DNA of 64,000 nt from Methylocaldum sp002005105 (GCF_051027545.1 NZ_CP194901.1:124001-188000); one strand, 5' to 3'; positions 46,486 to 55,556 are shown, counted from the stretch's first letter. Made by a program: numbers and translations. The notes: generated from the sequence alone by a model not told the origin.

Positions 46486-46518
46486 GGGGACGTCTCAGAA
46501 AACGGAAAAAATCGTACG

Positions 46519-49485
46519 CTAAGCCGGTTGCAGCGGTCGTAGCGGCCTGAACTTGCCCGCGCCGATCTTGGCGCTGCTGCGCCAGAGGTAATCGCCGGTC
46601 AGGTTGATGTGCTCCCAGCCCAGCGGCGACAGGTACTGCAACAGGGCGTCATCGACAGTCTGGCCGTGACCGCGTAAGGCGTTTGAGGCCCGTTCCAGAT
46701 AGACCGTGTTCCACAACACTATGGCCGCCGTCACCAGGTTGAGGCCGCTGGCCCGGTAGCGCTGCTGCTCGAAACTGCGGTCGCGGATTTCGCCCAGCCG
46801 GTTGAAGAACACGGCGCGGGCCAGCGCGTTGCGGGCTTCGCCCTTGTTCAGTCCGGCATGCACGCGGCGGCGCAGCTCGACGCTTTGCAGCCAGTCCAGG
46901 ATGAACAGCGTTCGCTCGATGCGGCCCAGCTCGCGCAGCGCCACGGCCAGGCCGTTCTGGCGCGGGTAGCTGCCGAGTTTCCTGAGCATCAGCGAGGCCG
47001 TCACCGTGCCCTGCTTGATCGAGGTGGCCAGCCGCAGGATTTCGTCCCAATGAGCGCGGACGTGCTTGATGTTGAGCGTGCCGCCGATCATCGGTTTCAG
47101 CGCGTCATAGGCGGCTTCGCCCTTCGGAATGTAGAGCTTGGTGTCGCCCAGGTCGCGGATGCGCGGCGCGAAGCGGAAGCCCAAGAGGTGCATCAGCGCG
47201 AAGACGTGATCGGTGAAGCCTGCCGTGTCGGTGTAGTGCTCCTCGATGCGCAGGTCGGATTCGTGGTATAGCAGGCCGTCGAGCACGTAGGTCGAGTCGC
47301 GCACGCCGACGTTGACCACCTTGGTGTGGAACGGCGCGTACTGGTCGGATATGTGCGTGTAGAACGTCCGCCCTGGGCTGCTGCCGTATTTCGGGTTGAT
47401 GTGGCCCGTGCTCTCGGCCTTGCTGCCGGTGCGGAAGTTCTGGCCGTCCGACGATGACGTGGTGCCGTCGCCCCAATGCTCGGCGAAGGGATGCCGGAAC
47501 TGCGCGTTGACCAGATCGGCCAGCGCCGCCCCGTAGGTTTCGTCGCGGATGTGCCAGGCTTGCAGCCAGGCCAGCTTGGCGTAGGTCGTGCCGGGGCAGG
47601 ACTCCGCCATCTTGGTCAGGCCCAGGTTGATGGCGTCGGCCAGGATCGTGGTCAGCAGCAGGTTCTTGTCCTTGGCCAGGTCGCCCGATTTCAGGTGCGT
47701 GAAGTGCCGGGTGAAACCCGTCCACTCGTCCACCTCCAGCAGCAGTTCGGTGATCTTGACGTGCGGCAGGATCATCGCCGCCTGGTCGATCAGCGCCTGC
47801 GCGGTGTCGGGCACCGCTGCATCGAGCGGCGTGATCTTCAGGCCCGACTCCGTGATGATGGCGTCCGGCAGCTCGTTGGCCAGTGCCATGCGGTTGACAG
47901 TGGCGAGCTGTGTTTCCAGCAGCGTCAGCCGGTCATGCAGATACTGGTCGCAGTCGGTGGCCACGGCCAGCAGCAATTCGCTGGCCTGCTTGAGGCTGGC
48001 GAATTTCGCGGGCGGCACCAGATAGTCCTCGAAGTCCTTGAACTGGCGCGATCCCTGCACCCAGATGTCGCCGGAACGCAGCGCGTTCTTCATCTCCGAC
48101 AGCGCGCACAGTTCGTAATAGCGCCGGTCGATGCCGGTGTCGGTCATCACCCGCTTCTGCCAGCGCGGCTTGATGAAGTCGGTCGGCGCGTTCGCAGGCA
48201 CCTTGCGCGCGTTGTCGCTGTTCATGCCGCGCAGCACCTCGATGGCGTCGAGCACGTCTTTGGCAGCGGGTGCGGCCCGCAGCTTGAGCACGGCGAGGAA
48301 TTCCGGCGCGTAGCGGCGCAAGGTGGCGTAGCTCTCGCCGATACGGTGTAGGAAATCGAAGTCCTCGGGCTGCGCGAGCTTCTGCGCTTCGGTGACGCTC
48401 TCGGCGAAGGCATCCCAGGACATGACGGCCTCGATGGCGGCGAACGGATCGCGGCCCGCTTGCTTGGCGTCGATCAGCGCCTGGCCGATGCGGCCGTACA
48501 GGCGCACCTTGGCGTTGATGGCTTTGCCAGACGCCTGAAACTGCTGCTGATGCTTGTGCTTGGCGGCGTTGAACAGCTTGCCCAAAATGCGGTCGTGCAG
48601 GTCGATAATTTCGTCGGTGACGGTGGCCATGCCCTCGATGGACAGCGCGACGAGGGTGGCGTAGCGCCGTTGCGGCTCGAACTTGGCCAGATCGGCGGGC
48701 GTCATCTGGCCTCCCTCGCGGGCGATCTTGAGCAACCGGTTCTGGTGCACCGACCGCTCGATGCCGGAAGGCAGGTCGAGCGCCTGCCAGGCTTTGAGGC
48801 GCTCGATGTGTTCGAGCATGTGGCGCGAGTTCGGCTTGACGGGCGACTGGCGCAGCCAGGCCAGCCAGGTCGTCTTGCCGTTGTCGCGGCGCTTGAGCAG
48901 ATCGTCGAGGCGGTGCCGGTGGGTGGCCGACAGGGGATCGGACAAGGCCGCGTAGATGCGGCGGTTGGCGCGGGTGATCGCCTCGGCACAGACGCGCTCG
49001 ACAACATCCAGCGTCGGCAAGATGATGTGTTGGTGCCGCAGAGAGTCGAGGGCGCTGCTGGCCAGCACGATGCCCTTGTCGGTCTGCAAGGCCAGTTCGG
49101 TCATGGCATGGACAGCCTGCTGATAGTGCGCCAAGCCGAACGGTTCCATGCCCAGGTACGCCCGCAGTTCGAGCAGATGCTCGCGCCGTGTTTCCTCGCG
49201 CTCGGCATACTGTGGCCAGCACCCCGGATCGGTGCGCAGTTGCCGTCCGATCCATTGCAGGAGGGGCATGGGCACCGCAGCGTCGGGCAGCAGGCCCTGA
49301 CCGGGGAAGCGCAACAGGCACAACTGCACCGCGACCCCCAGCCGGTTCGCGTCACCGCGCCGCTGGCGGATCAGTGACAGGTCGGCCTCGCTGAAGGTGT
49401 AGTGACGGATCAATTCGTCTTCGGTATCGGGTAACGCCAGCAGGCTTGCCCGCTCGGCGGCGGACAGAATGGAGCGTCGAGGCAT
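46519..49485 (-). CDS. tnpA: Tn3-family transposase TnpA
   Basis: 988 residues, the normal length for Tn21/Tn501 transposases. The N-terminus PRRSILSAAERASLLALPDT and the C-terminal catalytic domain (YGSSPGRTFYTHISDQYAPF, HYTDTAGFTDHVFALMHLLG, NAVFFNRLGEIRDR-like NALARAVFFNRLGEIRDRSF) are in place. The stop lies just inside the left terminal repeat. It starts 2 bases after the tnpR stop, so the two are co-transcribed. Confidence 0.95.
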   Translation of the reverse strand: MPRRSILSAAERASLLALPDTEDELIRHYTFSEADLSLIRQRRGDANRLGVAVQLCLLRFPGQGLLPDAAVPMPLLQWIGRQLRTDPGCWPQYAEREETRREHLLELRAYLGMEPFGLAHYQQAVHAMTELALQTDKGIVLASSALDSLRHQHIILPTLDVVERVCAEAITRANRRIYAALSDPLSATHRHRLDDLLKRRDNGKTTWLAWLRQSPVKPNSRHMLEHIERLKAWQALDLPSGIERSVHQNRLLKIAREGGQMTPADLAKFEPQRRYATLVALSIEGMATVTDEIIDLHDRILGKLFNAAKHKHQQQFQASGKAINAKVRLYGRIGQALIDAKQAGRDPFAAIEAVMSWDAFAESVTEAQKLAQPEDFDFLHRIGESYATLRRYAPEFLAVLKLRAAPAAKDVLDAIEVLRGMNSDNARKVPANAPTDFIKPRWQKRVMTDTGIDRRYYELCALSEMKNALRSGDIWVQGSRQFKDFEDYLVPPAKFASLKQASELLLAVATDCDQYLHDRLTLLETQLATVNRMALANELPDAIITESGLKITPLDAAVPDTAQALIDQAAMILPHVKITELLLEVDEWTGFTRHFTHLKSGDLAKDKNLLLTTILADAINLGLTKMAESCPGTTYAKLAWLQAWHIRDETYGAALADLVNAQFRHPFAEHWGDGTTSSSDGQNFRTGSKAESTGHINPKYGSSPGRTFYTHISDQYAPFHTKVVNVGVRDSTYVLDGLLYHESDLRIEEHYTDTAGFTDHVFALMHLLGFRFAPRIRDLGDTKLYIPKGEAAYDALKPMIGGTLNIKHVRAHWDEILRLATSIKQGTVTASLMLRKLGSYPRQNGLAVALRELGRIERTLFILDWLQSVELRRRVHAGLNKGEARNALARAVFFNRLGEIRDRSFEQQRYRASGLNLVTAAIVLWNTVYLERASNALRGHGQTVDDALLQYLSPLGWEHINLTGDYLWRSSAKIGAGKFRPLRPLQPA

Positions 49486-49487
49486 GG

Positions 49488-50048
49488 TCAGTCGTCCGTT
49501 CGCAGGTATTGGTAGAGGGTTTCGCGGCTGATCCCGAACTCGCGGGCGAGTTGTGCCTTCTTTTCGCCGGCAGCGGCGCGACGGCGCAGCTCGGCCACCC
49601 GCTCCGGCGCGAGCGCCTTCTTGCGGCCCCGATAGGCCCCGCGCTGCTTGGCGAGCGCGATGCCTTCGCGCTGCCGCTCGCGGATCAGGGCGCGCTCGAA
49701 CTCGGCGAACGCGCCCATCACCGAGAGCATCAGGTTCGCCATCGGCGAGTCCTCGCCGGTGAAGGTCAGGCTTTCCTTGACGAACTCGATGCGCACGCCG
49801 CGCTGGGTGAGCTTCTGCACCAGGCGGCGCAGGTCGTCGAGGTTGCGCGCCAGGCGGTCCATGCTGTGCACCACCACCGTATCGCCGTCGCGCACGAAGG
49901 CGAGCAGCCGCTCCAGCTCGGGGCGCTGGGTGTCCTTGCCCGATGCCTTGTCGGTGAACAGCCGGTCCACCGGCACATGCTCAAGCTGGCGTTCCGGGTT
50001 CTGGTCGAAGCTGCTGACGCGGACGTAGCCGATACGCTGACCGTGCAA
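49488..50048 (-). CDS. tnpR: serine resolvase TnpR
   Basis: 186 residues. The catalytic serine is in IGYVRVSSFDQNPERQLE; other conserved parts are VVHSMDRLARNLDDLRRLVQ (R-x-x-R of the active site), GAFAEFERALIRERQREGIA and the C-terminal HTH KAQLAREFGISRETLYQYLR. Resolves cointegrates at the adjacent res site. Confidence 0.95.
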   Translation of the reverse strand: MHGQRIGYVRVSSFDQNPERQLEHVPVDRLFTDKASGKDTQRPELERLLAFVRDGDTVVVHSMDRLARNLDDLRRLVQKLTQRGVRIEFVKESLTFTGEDSPMANLMLSVMGAFAEFERALIRERQREGIALAKQRGAYRGRKKALAPERVAELRRRAAAGEKKAQLAREFGISRETLYQYLRTDD

Positions 50049-50173
50049 GGTGGCCTCCTGAGGGCAATGTGTCAGGAAGAAATCTATGACCCTTGACGGC
50101 GCGTGTCAATCAATTCGGAAGGCGGCTCTATTCTGACGCTTTCGCGTCACACGATCTGACGCCAGGTTAGGGT
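50049..50173. other. probable res recombination site
   Basis: 125 bases between tnpR and the transporter gene, the position of res in Tn501. They hold short dyads such as TGACGC-TTTC-GCGTCA (about 50134-50152) and repeated GTGTCA motifs. Individual resolvase subsites could not be delimited. Confidence 0.5.
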
Positions 50174-50209
50174 ATGCTTCAACTAGACACAAAGGAGCGA
50201 AATTGCGAC

Positions 50210-51193
50210 ATGCAGAACATCAGGGAAATGTTCGAGAGGCACCAAGTCGGTGTTTACTTCGGGGCAGTTGTGGTGGCTGCGTTTGTCGCTTTTCTCGTAC
50301 CCGGCACCGCAGCGCTTGAAGGCGGCGTGAATCCAGCGCTTGCATTCATGCTGTTCGTGACATTTCTGCAAGTGCCCCTGGCCGACCTTGGCCGCGCCTT
50401 CGGTCGCGGTCGGTTTCTTGCCGCACTGCTCATTACGAATTTCGTCGTAATGCCGCTCTTGGTGGCCGTACTGGTGCAATTTCTGCCATCCGACCCCATG
50501 GTGCGGCTCGGCGTACTGCTAGTGTTGCTGACGCCTTGCATTGACTATGTGGTTACGTTCTCGCACCTTGGTCGTGCTGATGCCCGCCTGCTACTGGCGG
50601 CAACCCCTACGCTCCTGGTTGTGCAAATGCTGCTGCTGCCGGTCTATCTCGGCCTGCTTCTTGGGAATGATGCCGCAGCCCTCGTGCAGCCCGGCCCGTT
50701 CGTTCATGCCTTCGTCTGGTTAATCGCTGTTCCACTGGCCCTTGCTGGGCTTGTGCAGCTATGGGCAGCTCAAAGCCGGGCCGGTGCAAAAGTCTCGGCG
50801 TCACTTGGCCTATTGCCGGTACCGGCGACTGCCCTTGTCCTATTCGTGGTCGTCGCGGCCGTGGTGCCCCAGCTCGGCCCGGCGACCGAGGCGGCCTTGA
50901 GTGTGATTCCCTTCTATATCGCCTTTGCTGTGATCGCCCCACTGATCGGATGGAGCATTAGCCGACTGTTCCGTCTTGATGCCACTGCCGGCCGAGCCAT
51001 CGCTTTCAGCGCAGGCACTCGAAATTCCCTTGTTGTTTTGCCGCTTGCTCTAGCTGTGCCTGGGGCCATACCCATATTGCCAGCCATCGTCGTTACGCAA
51101 ACTCTTGTCGAGCTACTCAGCGAGCTGGTCTATGTGCGCGTCATCGCCAGACTCGGTGGCCCTGATCCTGTTGTGCCCCAAACTTCCTCGTAG
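50210..51193 (+). CDS. BASS/ACR3-like transporter, arsenic-resistance-protein-like
   Basis: 327 residues with about ten membrane helices. FLVPGTAALEGGVNPALAFM, VLLTPCIDYVVTFSHLGRAD and AFSAGTRNSLVVLPLALAVP match the bile-acid:sodium symporter superfamily, especially proteins annotated as arsenic resistance/ACR3-like. Substrate may be arsenite or another anion. AAAGGAG lies about 13 bases before ATG 50210; an in-frame ATG 12 codons earlier is possible. Its strand is opposite to tnpR and mer, so it is a cargo insertion where Tn501 carries urf2. Confidence 0.82.
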   Translation: MQNIREMFERHQVGVYFGAVVVAAFVAFLVPGTAALEGGVNPALAFMLFVTFLQVPLADLGRAFGRGRFLAALLITNFVVMPLLVAVLVQFLPSDPMVRLGVLLVLLTPCIDYVVTFSHLGRADARLLLAATPTLLVVQMLLLPVYLGLLLGNDAAALVQPGPFVHAFVWLIAVPLALAGLVQLWAAQSRAGAKVSASLGLLPVPATALVLFVVVAAVVPQLGPATEAALSVIPFYIAFAVIAPLIGWSISRLFRLDATAGRAIAFSAGTRNSLVVLPLALAVPGAIPILPAIVVTQTLVELLSELVYVRVIARLGGPDPVVPQTSS

Positions 51194-51197
51194 TCGA

Positions 51198-51428
51198 TCA
51201 GAGCACGTTACGGCCGCTGCACCTGAACGCCCGCAACGCCCGCGACAGGGACAGAAGGAACAAGCCGGTCAAACCGAGCGCCGCGATGACCCAATGCTCG
51301 CCGAGGAGCGCGCCAGCGGCCGTACCGGCCAGCACGACGGCGAGGATGGGCAGGTGGCAGGGGCAGGTCAACACAGCCAGTCCGCCCCACAGATAGCCGG
51401 TGATGGGCTTGCGCTCGGAGCCGTTCAT
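51198..51428 (-). CDS. merE: mercury transport protein MerE
   Basis: 76 residues: ITGYLWGGLAVLTCPCHLPI with the CPC mercury-binding pair, then two membrane helices (AVVLAGTAAGALLG, VIAALGLTGLFLLSL). ATG 51428 overlaps the merD stop by 4 bases. Inner-membrane uptake of mercurials; last gene of merTPADE. Confidence 0.92.
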   Translation of the reverse strand: MNGSERKPITGYLWGGLAVLTCPCHLPILAVVLAGTAAGALLGEHWVIAALGLTGLFLLSLSRALRAFRCSGRNVL

Positions 51429-51790
51429 GGCAACGCCCCTTCCTGCCGGGCAGCCTCGGCCCGCAGCGCGCTCAACTGCACCTCCAGGCCCGCGAGCGCC
51501 CGCTGTCGCCGTTCGACGAGTTGGCGCAGCTCGGCGAGCCACACCGCCGCTTCACCGGCATCCGGGGCGTCCAGCGCCCGGCACAGCCGGGTCAGCACGT
51601 CCAGGCCGATCCCCGCCTCGAAGGCAGCCCGCACGAAGCGCAACCGCTGCAAGGCGTCCGCGTCGAACACGCCATAGCCGCCGGCGGTGCGCGCGGCCGG
51701 GCGCAACAACCCGCGCAGCAGGTAGTCGCGCACGACGTGCACGCTCACGCCGGCATCCTGGGCCAGGCGCGACACGGTGTAGGCGTTCAT
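51425..51790 (-). CDS. merD: co-regulator MerD
   Basis: 121 residues, MerR-like HTH at the start (YTVSRLAQDAGVSVHVVRDY) followed by GLLRPAARTAGGYGVFDADA, and a helical C-terminus. MerD displaces MerR from the operator to turn the operon off once mercury is gone. It starts 18 bases after merA. Confidence 0.93.
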   Translation of the reverse strand: MNAYTVSRLAQDAGVSVHVVRDYLLRGLLRPAARTAGGYGVFDADALQRLRFVRAAFEAGIGLDVLTRLCRALDAPDAGEAAVWLAELRQLVERRQRALAGLEVQLSALRAEAARQEGALP

Positions 51791-51808
51791 CGAACACCTC
51801 CCTTTTCC

Positions 51809-53497
51809 TCATCCGGCGCAGCAGGACAGTTGCTTCACGTCCTTGTTGAAGGTCTGCGCCGCGAGCTTCAAGCCCTCGACCATCGTGAGATACGGGAACA
51901 ACTGGTCGGCCAGCGCCTGCACGGTCATCCGGTGGCGTATCGCCAGCGCGGCCGTCTGGATCAGTTCGCCCGCTTCCGGCGCCACCGCCTGCACACCGAT
52001 CAGCCGCCCCGAGCCGGCCTCCGCCACCAGCTTAATGAAGCCGCGCGTGTCGAAGTTGGCCAGCGCCCTCGGCACGTTGTCGAGCGTCAGCAGCCGGCTG
52101 TCGGTCTCGATGCCGTCGTGGTGCGCTTCCGCCTCGCTGTAGCCCACCGTCGCCACCTGCGGATCGGTGAACACCACCGCCGGCATCGCGGTCAGGTCCA
52201 GCGCCGCGTCGCCGCCGGTCATGTTGATCGCGGCACGGGTGCCGGCCGCCGCCGCCACATAGACGAACTGCGGCTGGTCGGTACAGTCGCCGGCGGCAAA
52301 GATGTGCGGTGCGCTCGTGCGCATGGCGCGGTCGATGACGATGTCGCCCTGTGCATTGATCTCAACGCCCGCCGCCGCGAGGTTCAGGCTGCGCGTGTTC
52401 GGCGCGCGGCCGGTGGCCACCAGCAGCTTGTCGGCGCGCACTTCCCCGTGCCCGGTGGTGAGCACGAATGCCCCGTCCGCATAGGCAACCTGGCTGGCCT
52501 GGGTGTGGTCCAGCACCTCGATGCCCTCGGCGCGGAAGGCGGCCGTGACGGCTTCGCCGATGGCGGGGTCTTCGCGGAAGAACAGCGTGCTGCGCGCCAG
52601 GAGCGTGACCCGGCTGCCCAGGCGGGCGAAGGCTTGTGCGAGCTCGACCGCCACCACCGACGAGCCAATGACGGCCAGCCGCTCAGGGATCGTGTCGCTC
52701 GCCAGCGCCTCGGTGGAGGTCCAGTAGGGCGTGTCCTTCAGGCCGGGGATCGGCGGGATTGCGGGGCTTGCGCCGGTCGCAACCAGGCAGCGGTCGAAGT
52801 TCACTTCGCGGGTGCCGCCGTCAGCGGTCGCCACGGTCAGCGTGCGCGCGTCCTTGAACCGGGCCTCGCCGCTCAGCACGGTGATGGCCGGGGTGCTCGC
52901 CAGGATGCCTTCGTATTTGGCATGGCGCAGTTCCTCGACGCGGCCTTGCTGCTGGGCCAGCAGCCGCTTGCGCAGCACGGCCGGCGCTGCGGCGGGCAGA
53001 CCGTCATCGAACGGGCTTTCGCGGCGCAGGTGGGCGATGTGGGCGGCACGGATCATGATCTTGGACGGCACGCAGCCGACATTGACGCAGGTGCCGCCGA
53101 TGGTGCCTCGCTCGATCAGCGTCACGCGCGCGCCTTGCTCGACGGCTTTCAGCGCTGCCGCCATCGCCGCGCCGCCGCTGCCGATCACAGCCACGTGCAG
53201 CGCTTGTTCACCGCCACCATGCTTCGTTTCGCCACCGAGCCAGCCCAGCGCCTTGTTCAGCAGGCCGACTGGCTTGTTCTGCGTGTCGGCAACCCGTGCG
53301 CGGTAGCCGAGCGCGGCGACGGCTGCGACCAACGGGTCGAGACTCACACCCGCGTCCGCCTCGATCTCGGCCTGGCGCTGCGGATAGGACACCGAGGCCG
53401 CGCGCACGCCGGGCACGTTCGTCAAAGCCTGCTGGACGTGCTCAGCGCACGACGTGCAGGTCATGCCTTCGATGTGAAGGGTGATCGCCTCGGCCAT
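51809..53497 (-). CDS. merA: mercuric reductase MerA
   Basis: 562 residues, standard length. N-terminal HMA domain with GMTCTSCAEHVQQAL (residues about 11-25), FAD-binding AVIGSGGAAMAAALKA, redox-active disulfide GGTCVNVGCVPSKIMI and the C-terminal vicinal cysteines KQLSCCAG. Reduces Hg(II) to Hg(0) with NADPH in the cytoplasm. All catalytic cysteines are present. Confidence 0.97.
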   Translation of the reverse strand: MAEAITLHIEGMTCTSCAEHVQQALTNVPGVRAASVSYPQRQAEIEADAGVSLDPLVAAVAALGYRARVADTQNKPVGLLNKALGWLGGETKHGGGEQALHVAVIGSGGAAMAAALKAVEQGARVTLIERGTIGGTCVNVGCVPSKIMIRAAHIAHLRRESPFDDGLPAAAPAVLRKRLLAQQQGRVEELRHAKYEGILASTPAITVLSGEARFKDARTLTVATADGGTREVNFDRCLVATGASPAIPPIPGLKDTPYWTSTEALASDTIPERLAVIGSSVVAVELAQAFARLGSRVTLLARSTLFFREDPAIGEAVTAAFRAEGIEVLDHTQASQVAYADGAFVLTTGHGEVRADKLLVATGRAPNTRSLNLAAAGVEINAQGDIVIDRAMRTSAPHIFAAGDCTDQPQFVYVAAAAGTRAAINMTGGDAALDLTAMPAVVFTDPQVATVGYSEAEAHHDGIETDSRLLTLDNVPRALANFDTRGFIKLVAEAGSGRLIGVQAVAPEAGELIQTAALAIRHRMTVQALADQLFPYLTMVEGLKLAAQTFNKDVKQLSCCAG

Positions 53498-53507
53498 GAT
53501 TCCGCCC

Positions 53508-53786
53508 TCACTGCTTCACGGTGGCGGGGTAGCCCGCGTTTGCGGTGGCCTTGGTCAAGGCGTCGGCATTGGTCTTTGCGTCGTCGAAGGTGACGACGGC
53601 CTCCCGCTTCTCGAAGCTGACTTCGGCCTTCTCGACGCCGGCGACCTTGGACAGGGCCTTCTTGACCGTGATCGGGCACGCGGCGCAGGTCATGCCGGGC
53701 ACCGACAGGGTGACGGTCTTGGTGGCGGCCCAGGCGGGCGCGCTCAGGGCGGCGGCCAGAGCGATGAAGGCGGTGAGTTTCTTCAT
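53508..53786 (-). CDS. merP: periplasmic mercury-binding protein MerP
   Basis: 92 residues with a signal peptide (MKKLTAFIALAAALSAPAWA) and one HMA fold with GMTCAACPITVKKAL. Passes Hg(II) from the periplasm to MerT. Ten bases before merA, twelve after merT. Confidence 0.96.
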   Translation of the reverse strand: MKKLTAFIALAAALSAPAWAATKTVTLSVPGMTCAACPITVKKALSKVAGVEKAEVSFEKREAVVTFDDAKTNADALTKATANAGYPATVKQ

Positions 53787-53798
53787 GGTGATCTCCTT

Positions 53799-54149
53799 TC
53801 AGTAGAACAGCGGCAGGACGTAGGGGAAAGCGAGGGCAACCAGGACCAGGGCGGCCACGACCCAGAAGCTCACCTTGTAGGCCGTCCGAACGTGGGGCAC
53901 GGCGCAAACATCGCCGGGCTTGCAGGCATGGGTAGATCGGAAGATGCTGCGCCAGGCGAAGAACAGCGCGACGAGCGCCGCGCCGATGAAGATCGGGCGG
54001 TATGGCTCCAGCACGGTCAGGTTGCCGATCCAGGCGCCCGAGAAGCCGAGCGCGACCAGGACGAGGGGGCCGAGGCAGCAGGTCGAGGCGAGGACGGCTG
54101 CGACGCCGCCGGTCGCCAGTGCTCCGCGGCCGTTCTTGGGTTCCGACAT
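53799..54149 (-). CDS. merT: mercury inner-membrane transporter MerT
   Basis: 116 residues, three helices. The cysteine pair ASTCCLGPLVL in helix 1 and the cytoplasmic CKPGDVCAVP pair are both present. First structural gene of the mer operon, preceded by GGAGAACC as ribosome-binding site. Confidence 0.96.
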   Translation of the reverse strand: MSEPKNGRGALATGGVAAVLASTCCLGPLVLVALGFSGAWIGNLTVLEPYRPIFIGAALVALFFAWRSIFRSTHACKPGDVCAVPHVRTAYKVSFWVVAALVLVALAFPYVLPLFY

Positions 54150-54184
54150 GAGGTTCTCCTTCCGGGACTTCGCTTGATGCTGTA

Positions 54185-54215
54185 ACGTTACTTCCGTAGT
54201 TAACTACGGAGTCAA
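54185..54215 (-). promoter_or_regulatory. merT promoter and MerR operator
   Basis: On the minus strand TTGACT (-35, 54210-54215) and TAACGT (-10, 54185-54190) are separated by the typical over-long 19-bp spacer (54191-54209). The spacer contains the MerR dyad CCGTAGTTAACTACGG (54194-54209). MerR bound to Hg(II) untwists this spacer to start transcription. Confidence 0.93.
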
Positions 54216-54220
54216 GCACC

Positions 54221-54628
54221 ATGGAAAACGCTCAAGAGAATCTCACCATCGGGGCCTTCGCCAAGGCAGCCGGGGTCAACGTGGAGACGATCCGCTTCTA
54301 TCAGCTCAAGGGCTTGCTGCCCCAGCCGGAACGGCCTTATGGGAGCATCCGCCGCTACGGGCAGGCGGACGTGGTGCGGGTGAAGTTCGTGAAATCAGCC
54401 CAGCGCCTGGGCTTCAGCTTGGATGAAGTCGGCCAGCTCCTGAAACTGGAGGACGGCACCCATTGCAGCGAGGCGGCCGACCTGGCCGCCCACCGGCTGG
54501 CCGATGTGCGCGCACGCATGGCAGACCTCGCGCGAATGGAAGAGGCCCTGTCGACGCTAGTGAGAGAGTGCAACGCGCACCACGGCAATGTTTCCTGCCC
54601 GTTGATCGCAGCTTTGCATTGCTGCTAA
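54221..54628 (+). CDS. merR: mercury-responsive regulator MerR
   Basis: 135 residues. HTH FAKAAGVNVETIRFYQLKGL, then the dimerisation helix and the three mercury-binding cysteines in THCSEAAD, ECNAHHGNV and NVSCPL. Divergent from merT across the shared operator, as in Tn501 and Tn21. The right terminal repeat starts 16 bases after its stop. Confidence 0.96.
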   Translation: MENAQENLTIGAFAKAAGVNVETIRFYQLKGLLPQPERPYGSIRRYGQADVVRVKFVKSAQRLGFSLDEVGQLLKLEDGTHCSEAADLAAHRLADVRARMADLARMEEALSTLVRECNAHHGNVSCPLIAALHCC

Positions 54629-54682
54629 AGGGCCCACTTCGGCTCTTAGCGTACGATTTTTTCCGTTTTCTGAGACAACCCG

Positions 54683-55332
54683 ATCCGAAGTGGCTGCGCC
54701 GGCACTTCGGCGTGGTGATGGAACGCATCGCTCTGGAACTGCGTGGTGTGTCGTGCCTATCTCTGGAAACCGTTCCCCCGCCCCGGAAGCAGATTCTCAC
54801 CTCGCGCAGCTTCGGGGAGAAGGTCACCCGCCTCGAGGATCTGCGCGCCGCGGTCACCCGCTTTGCGGCGCGCGCCGGCGAAAAGCTTCGTGCGCAGGGG
54901 CTCTCCGCGCAGGCGCTCAGCGTCTTCATCCAGACCAGCCCGTTCGACACGGCCCAGCCCTATTACGCCAATGCCGTGAGCCTGGCCTTCGATGGTCCGA
55001 GCCAGGATTCCGGACACCTGATCCGCCAGGCGCTCCAGGGACTGGAGCGGCTCTTTCGCGACGGTTATGCCTATCAGAAAGCCGGGGTCATGCTCCTCGA
55101 CCTGGTTCCGGCCGGCGTGGCGCAGACTGATCTCTTTCCATCCGAAGCGTCGGATCCGGTTCGCTCGTCCCGGCTGATGCAGGCGCTCGACCAGATCAAC
55201 CGGCGGCACGGCCGCCAGACGGTCCGGTTTGCGGGCGAAGGGCTCAGCGAACGGTGGCACCTGCGCACCCGGCTGAAATCCCCGAACTACACCACCCGCT
55301 GGACGGAACTGCCTACGGTCAGGGCCATATAG
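54683..55332 (+). pseudogene. umuC: umuC-like Y-family polymerase, only the C-terminal part
   Basis: About 215 residues from DPKWLRRHFGVVMERIALEL, including LETVPPPRKQILTSRSFGEK and VTRLEDLRAAVTRFAARAGE (little-finger domain of UmuC), to TRWTELPTVRAI and TAG. The catalytic palm and fingers are missing, cut at the Tn3 right end. No other half is found at the left end of the transposon, so the N-terminal part was deleted. umuD is not seen. Confidence 0.88.
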
Positions 55333-55356
55333 TGTGTTCCAGGGATCACGATACCG

Positions 55357-55555
55357 ATGAGCAACCAGACAGCCACCGACCCATTTCTGCCGGTCGGCTT
55401 CGGCCGGGTCAGTTGGGTGCCGCAGGGCTGGGAACAGATGTTTGCGGTCGCGAAAAAAGGAAGGACGGCAAGCCGTCATCGCGGACGCGATCGCCGCAGG
55501 CCTGCACCATTACTTCAACAAAGGCCTGGTATCGCCAACAAGAGACCTTAAGTAA
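55357..55555 (+). pseudogene. small hypothetical gene with a frameshift in an A6 run
   Basis: MSNQTATDPFLPVGFGRVSW followed by VPQGWEQMFAVAKK reads to the A6 run at 55453-55458. Past it the open frame changes: the -1/+2 frame gives EGRQAVIADAIAAGLHHYFN KGLVSPTRDLK with stop at 55553-55555, which looks like the true C-terminus (about 65 residues). The family is unknown to me; it lies tail-to-tail with kfrA. Confidence 0.5.
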
Positions 55556-55556
55556 C

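Larger units (their letters stand above)
46486..54682. mobile_element. Tn3-family mercury-resistance transposon (Tn501/Tn21 type) with extra transporter
   Basis: 38-bp terminal repeats: left begins GGGGACGTCTCAGAAAACGG, right (complement) begins CGGGTTGTCTCAGAAAACGG; both continue AAAAAATCGTACGCTAAG. From the right end inwards the order is merR, merTPADE, a BASS/ACR3-like gene (opposite strand), a res region, tnpR and tnpA. The outer six bases of the ends differ, and the 5-mers outside (CACTT and ATCCG) do not match, so the element may have undergone one-ended transposition, or a deletion or recombination, after insertion. Confidence 0.93.

Noticed and set aside
50210..51193. Naming the transporter arsB or acr3
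   Set aside because: BASS-superfamily motifs are clear, but the key substrate residues cannot be judged by eye, so no gene symbol was given.
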